From Sapria himalayana (lineage: Eukaryota > Streptophyta > Magnoliopsida > Malpighiales > Rafflesiaceae), in the NCBI GenBank assembly GCA_029783825.1, contig JAREIK010008197.1:59082-123081 (forward strand): a stretch of DNA of 64,000 bases, read 5' to 3'. Every line of letters begins with the position of its first letter. Within the stretch, counting starts at the first letter, position 1. The translations under genes were made by a program, and so were the position numbers. Shown here one piece after another: positions 59,484 through 64,000 of the stretch. The notes below the pieces were generated by a model. The model made no database searches. It was not told the DNA's origin and worked only from the letters and a program-made list of their open reading frames with translations.

Positions 59484-62337
59484 TGCTAGGGGTACTCATG
59501 GGACGGGACGGGATGGGGATTACAAATCTCCAGTCCCTTCCCATAGTTTGAGATTTTTTTTTGAAGATCCAGACCTACTCCATAGGTTGAAAATATCAGG
59601 ACGGGACGGGACGAAGATCGGGGATTTTGGGTAGGATAAAATGGTCTGGGGACGGAATGGAGTTCTGACATTTTTTTTCAATTTATTTTCTTCAAACCTG
59701 ACAAGTTAGTTCATGATGAAACCTTTTGTTGTACCATTTATCATTCCATAGTTATATATCTTTCAAACTCAAATTGGGCCAATTTTGTTTTGTCAAATAG
59801 GCTGAATACCGCAAATGAGTTCCATTACCTTGTCAAAAGATTTGATTGGCAGAAAAAGGATAGAAATGTTAAATAGAATGGGACAGAGTTGTGTGCTTAA
59901 TTTGGTTTTTTGTTTTTTCACAAGTTGGCTTTGTTCAGCGAATGAAAGTTAACCATAATAGAAATACTACATTTTATAAACAATTACTTAAAATATTACG
60001 GAATAGCTAAAGATGATCACAAACATTGGTAGCATCAATTACTACTTAAGTAATTGCTAAAATTAGGCAGCTTAATATAACAAAAAAAATACAACTAATA
60101 ACAACCATAATAATAATCATTTCAAAGGTCCATCCAGCAACAACAACAAAAATCCAAACCCAATTAATTATCTCTTCTACAACTCCTTTATTTTTTTCCT
60201 CCATTGTAGAAGGACAACCAAAGATTAAAATATGTTAATCATGTAGGCATAAATTTCTAAGATGAAAGAGTAATAAAAAAACAAAATATTACCTTGTAAA
60301 ATTTAATACACCCATTCCAAATTTAGTTGGCCAACTATAGTTGGAAGAATATTTGGATATTGTGACCCCTCTAAAAATTGTAATTGAACCATATTTTTAT
60401 TAAATTAAATGAAAAAAATAAGTAAAAGTTAAATTAAAATTTACAAAATTTGTATATTAACCTGATTCATTATCATCAAGGTCTTGAACTAATTCTTCAA
60501 TTTCAATAGGTTTATTTGAGCATCTCAACCAATCTTGTAGAATTATGAGAACTTCAGTAGTAATAGGTGTTAAAGAACTCATAAATTTATCTAATGTTTT
60601 TTCCACACTGCTAAATGTAGATTCGTAGGCGATAGTAGATGCTTGGATAGCAAATACATCCCTTCCTACATTTGCCAAAGAAGGATACCTAACCCCATTT
60701 AACTTCAACCAGTTTAGAAGATCAAAATCAATTCTATTTTTTTCAAGTTTGTCCTCCAAGTACCTATCCAACTTTCCAAAGATGCAACTTCTTTTTCTTT
60801 CTTCAATTCAACAAAAAGAATCACCAACATAAGTATCACTACTATCATACAAATCATCATTTTTTTCCAATAAGATAGAAGAGAAATCATCTTCTTTTGA
60901 TTCAACTTCATTTAAATCTTTATAATCATCCATCATCTCATTTAAAGCATTTATAACATTTTTCACCAAATTTTTACCCAATTCCTCTCTATAATGCTAA
61001 GTGTACTTCACCTTGAGATATTTGAGCTTATATCTAGGATACAACACTACCGCTACAAAAAGCATAATATTTGTGGACTGAAAAGAACCCCAATATTTGT
61101 TGAATTTATGCCTCATTTTCATACCCATTTCAGATACCATTGTATCTCTACTATATTCACAAAACTCAATTTTTTTTCAAAATTCGAATAATCTCAGTAA
61201 AATAAACACTAGAGGCAGAATATTATGAGCCAGAAAATTTACAAGTTACCTCTAAAAGTTTTCAAGATACGAGCCAAAATTTTGGCATTTGTTCCGTCTC
61301 TCTCAGTTGGAACGTTTGAACCAAACTCCTTCAAACACATTTTGTCTTTGTCCTCCAACTTATCAAATTCTTTTTGATATTTTATATTAGTTTGTATCAT
61401 CAAATAAGTTGAATTCCATCTTCTAGGACAATATAATTACAATGAAGATCCATATGTCAAGTTTGCTTCTTTAACACATAACTTAAACATATCTAATCTT
61501 TTACGACTGCTCCTCACATATTTGACCAAACCTCTAATTTTTTGAATAGCACCCTCAACTACTGCAATGCCATCTCTGACAATTAAGTTTAGGATATGAG
61601 CACAACATCTCATATGAAAATGCTTGCCTCTCAAAGGTACAACACTTTTCTTCACAAGCCTTTTTTCAATTGTTCAGCTACAACATCATTATTTGATGCA
61701 TTGTCAACAGTAATGCACATCAACTTTCTCATTCCCCATTCATTCATGCAAAACTCAATAGCATTTCTAATATTAACTCCAGAATGACTTTTAATTACAC
61801 AAAAGTTGAAAAGCCTTTTATGCATATTCCATTGAGAATAAATTAAATGAACAATCAAACATATATAAGACAAATTTTGAATGCTAGTCCAAGTGTCGGT
61901 AGTCAATGAAACTCTACAACAATGAGATGATATGCTATCAAATAATTTCTTTTTTTCCTTCACAAACAAAGAAAAAACAATCCCTTAGTGTTGAGTGCCT
62001 AGATGGAATTTTAAATTGAGGCACACTAACTTCACAAAACTCCTTGAACTCATCCCTCTCAACAAAACAAAAAGGCAATTCATCTTTTATGATCATTTTC
62101 ACCAAAGCCTCCCTAACTAGTTGTTGATCAAATTGCCAACAAGTTAATTTGTTATCCTCTGAACTAGTACCTTTAGTGAAACAAAACAAAGATTGTGACT
62201 TGTCTTTACCTTTGTGAGCTTCTATTAATTCTTTTTTGCGTGAAAGTTTTCTACAAGTCTATCTCAGGTATTTCCATAAACCCGAAGTACCTTGATGACT
62301 TTTTGCCAAATATTCTTTCCTACACAATATACAAGCT
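59484..62337 (-). mobile_element. hAT transposon, 5' end missing
   Basis: The low-coordinate end, TAGGGGTACTCATGGGACGG at about 59490, is a typical plant hAT terminal inverted repeat, with a GC-rich subterminal region to about 59660. The transposase remnant is on the minus strand. At the other end (about 62337) the BED-finger coding region runs straight into satellite sequence without a matching terminus. About 110 bp of the interrupted satellite monomer is missing too, so a deletion removed the 5' end of the element and part of the target. Confidence 0.8.
60457..62335 (-). pseudogene. hAT transposase (BED finger, RICESLEEPER-like), decayed
   Basis: Domains in order on the minus strand. BED zinc finger at about 62330-62240 ('ACILCRKEY', 'HQGTSGLWKYLR', then a stop just before the last Cys). 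Linker frame 62189-61938 ('LTCWQFDQQLVREALVKMI'). Catalytic region 61969-61652 with 'SLTTDTWTSIQNLSYICL' (first catalytic Asp) and 'CITVDNASNNDV' (second Asp). 61655-61437 has 'GKHFHMRCCAHILNLIVRDG'. The C-terminal dimerisation domain (hATC) at 60771-60457 has 'LLNWLKLNGVRYPSLA', 'VFAIQASTIAYESTFSS' and 'DWLRC'. The enzyme would cut and paste hAT elements. Several frameshifts and stops make this copy dead. Confidence 0.85.
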
Positions 62338-64000
62338 ACACTAATTTTTATTGCTATTTATTATATTTTTAAATATTCATTTTAATTATTTATTAGTGTA
62401 TTTATTTAGAAATATTTATTACAAAATAAATTATGAGTGGGACAAATATAATTTAAATAATATATTATTTATCTAATAAAAATATACGCTTATAAAAGAA
62501 GTATAAATTTAAAAATTAAAAATTATTATCAAGTAATATAAGTTACTTTAATTTTGAATCAATTTGGGTTTGGTAAATATTTTTTAATTAATATTTATCT
62601 TAATATTAATAGTTTATAAATTTAATTTTAGATCATTATTATAATATCTATTAATAAAATTATTTATATTGAATTCATATGATATATAATTATTAATATT
62701 ATTATAACAAAATATTATATTAAAGTTTCAAACAATTTTAAATATTATTATATTTTCAAATGTTATAACCTATTAAAATGATAAAAAATTATAGAAATTT
62801 TTTATGTTATTTTATTTTTTTAAATAAAACCTATAAACCACTAAAAGCCTAAAAACATACATCACTAAACTCCTAGCGACAAAACCTATAAATACTTAAA
62901 TCATTAAACTTGTATACATTAATAATAAATCATAAATCTCATTTTAATTTTTATTCAGTATAATTTTAAATTTTTATTTAATTATTTATCAATTTATTTA
63001 TATAAATATTAATTACAAAATAAATTATTAGTGAGACATATTTAATTTAAATTAAACTGGTATCCCTAAATAATAAATAATAAATCTCATTTTTTTTCAT
63101 TATAATTATAAATATTCATTTTAATTATTTATTTGTTTATTTATATATAAATATTAATTACAAAATAAATTGAGTTAGACAAATATAATTTATATAAATT
63201 ATTTTTAATCAAAAAACATTGATAAACTTTTTAAAAGAAATAAAAATGTCAAAATAAAAAATTTTTATATAGTAATATATTTTGCTTTTCTTCTGAATCA
63301 TTTTATGTTTTGTAATTATATTTTAATTGATGTCTATCTTATTAATAAGATAATTATTAATTTATTTTTTGATCATTATTAGAATATTTATCAATAAAAT
63401 TATTTATATTGAATTTATATGATATATAAATATAATGATTATATTAAATAAATATTGAAGTCACTTTTGAAAAAAATTTTAAAATTATTATATTTTCAAA
63501 GAATCATTAACACTAAATGCCTACCACTTAAATAAAACCTATCAACCACTAAAATCCCTTAGCACGTAAATCAATAACTCCTAAATCTTTAAAACCCTAA
63601 TAATAAATAATAATGCTTTTAACCGGTAACCCAAAATAATAAAGATAAATCTAAATATTATTTTTGATTATAATTTAAAATATTCATTTTTATTATTTAT
63701 TCGTTTATTTTTATATAAATATTAATTACAAAATAAATATGAGTTAGACAAATATAATTTATAGAAATTATTTTCCATCGAAAAATATGGATAAACTTAT
63801 AAAAAGAATAAAAATTTAAAACTAAAATTTATTATATAGTAATATATTTTGCTTTCCTCAGAATCATTGTAGGTTTTGTAATTATATTTTAATTGATATC
63901 TATCTTATTAATAATTGTTTATTAGTTTATTTTTTTATCATTATTAGAATATTTATCAATAAAATTGTTTATATTGAATTTTTATGATGTATAAATAAGG
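62338..64000 (-). repeat. 598-bp satellite array, inverted block 3
   Basis: The array resumes after the hAT. Palindromes lie at about 62755 (arms partly mutated) and about 63497 (only the left arm TTTTCAAAG is kept, next to a deletion). The spacing of 742 bp repeats the long variant seen at 58648-59392. The array runs off the end of the window. Confidence 0.8.

Noticed and set aside
45849..64000. CRISPR-like regular repeats
   Set aside because: Units are ~598 bp with diverged sequence throughout. There is no short repeat with unique spacers, and the context is a plant nuclear genome.

Overview
The window looks like a transposon-rich, very AT-rich heterochromatic stretch of a flowering-plant nuclear genome. 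The evidence is a set of plant element families: L1-type LINEs with a DUF4283 ORF1 and an RNase H tail, CACTA elements with CACTACAAGAAAA ends, a Ty1/copia gag and a BED-finger hAT. There are also decayed pieces of plant genes: mitochondrial ATP synthase gamma, Mediator MED8, an HD-Zip I factor and a receptor-like kinase. I found no intact host gene. Almost every coding trace carries stops or frameshifts. The species cannot be named from the sequence.

Layout. 1-7.47 kb: three 5'-truncated minus-strand LINE copies in a row. Each ends in a conserved 3'-UTR block followed by a long tail of the 9-nt unit AATAAGAAG (TTCTTATTC-like on the + strand). 7.47-9.38 kb: a ~0.7-kb AT-rich unit present twice, around a GC-rich triplet array. 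9.9-11.0 kb: a decayed copia gag/protease. 12.06-14.93 kb: a large inverted repeat with ~1.1-kb arms. 13.196-25.412 kb: a CACTA element (TAA target duplication) carrying captured gene exons. 25.4-28.65 kb: AT-rich sequence ending in an orphan CACTA terminus. 28.95-32.0 kb: receptor-kinase and HD-Zip I pseudogene fragments. 32.3-33.63 kb: a third copy of the inverted-repeat arm with CACTA-type subterminal repeats. 33.63-37.6 kb: an internally deleted LINE. 37.67-45.85 kb: a second large LINE with a 3.7-kb microsatellite tail. 45.85-64 kb: a tandem satellite of ~598 bp per unit. Its orientation flips near 48.38 kb, and it is interrupted by a ~1-kb unidentified insert, a ~0.55-kb GC-rich insert and a truncated hAT element.

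The strongest candidates for something undescribed are two. One is the LINE family whose tails are kilobase-long 9-nt microsatellites. The other is the ~598-bp satellite, whose monomer carries a near-perfect 26-bp palindrome and a degenerate telomere-like (CCTAAA-type) block. The CACTA element with several captured gene fragments is a good example of transduplication. All identity and similarity statements come from reading by eye; no alignment or database search was run, and many boundaries are good to about 10-30 bp only.
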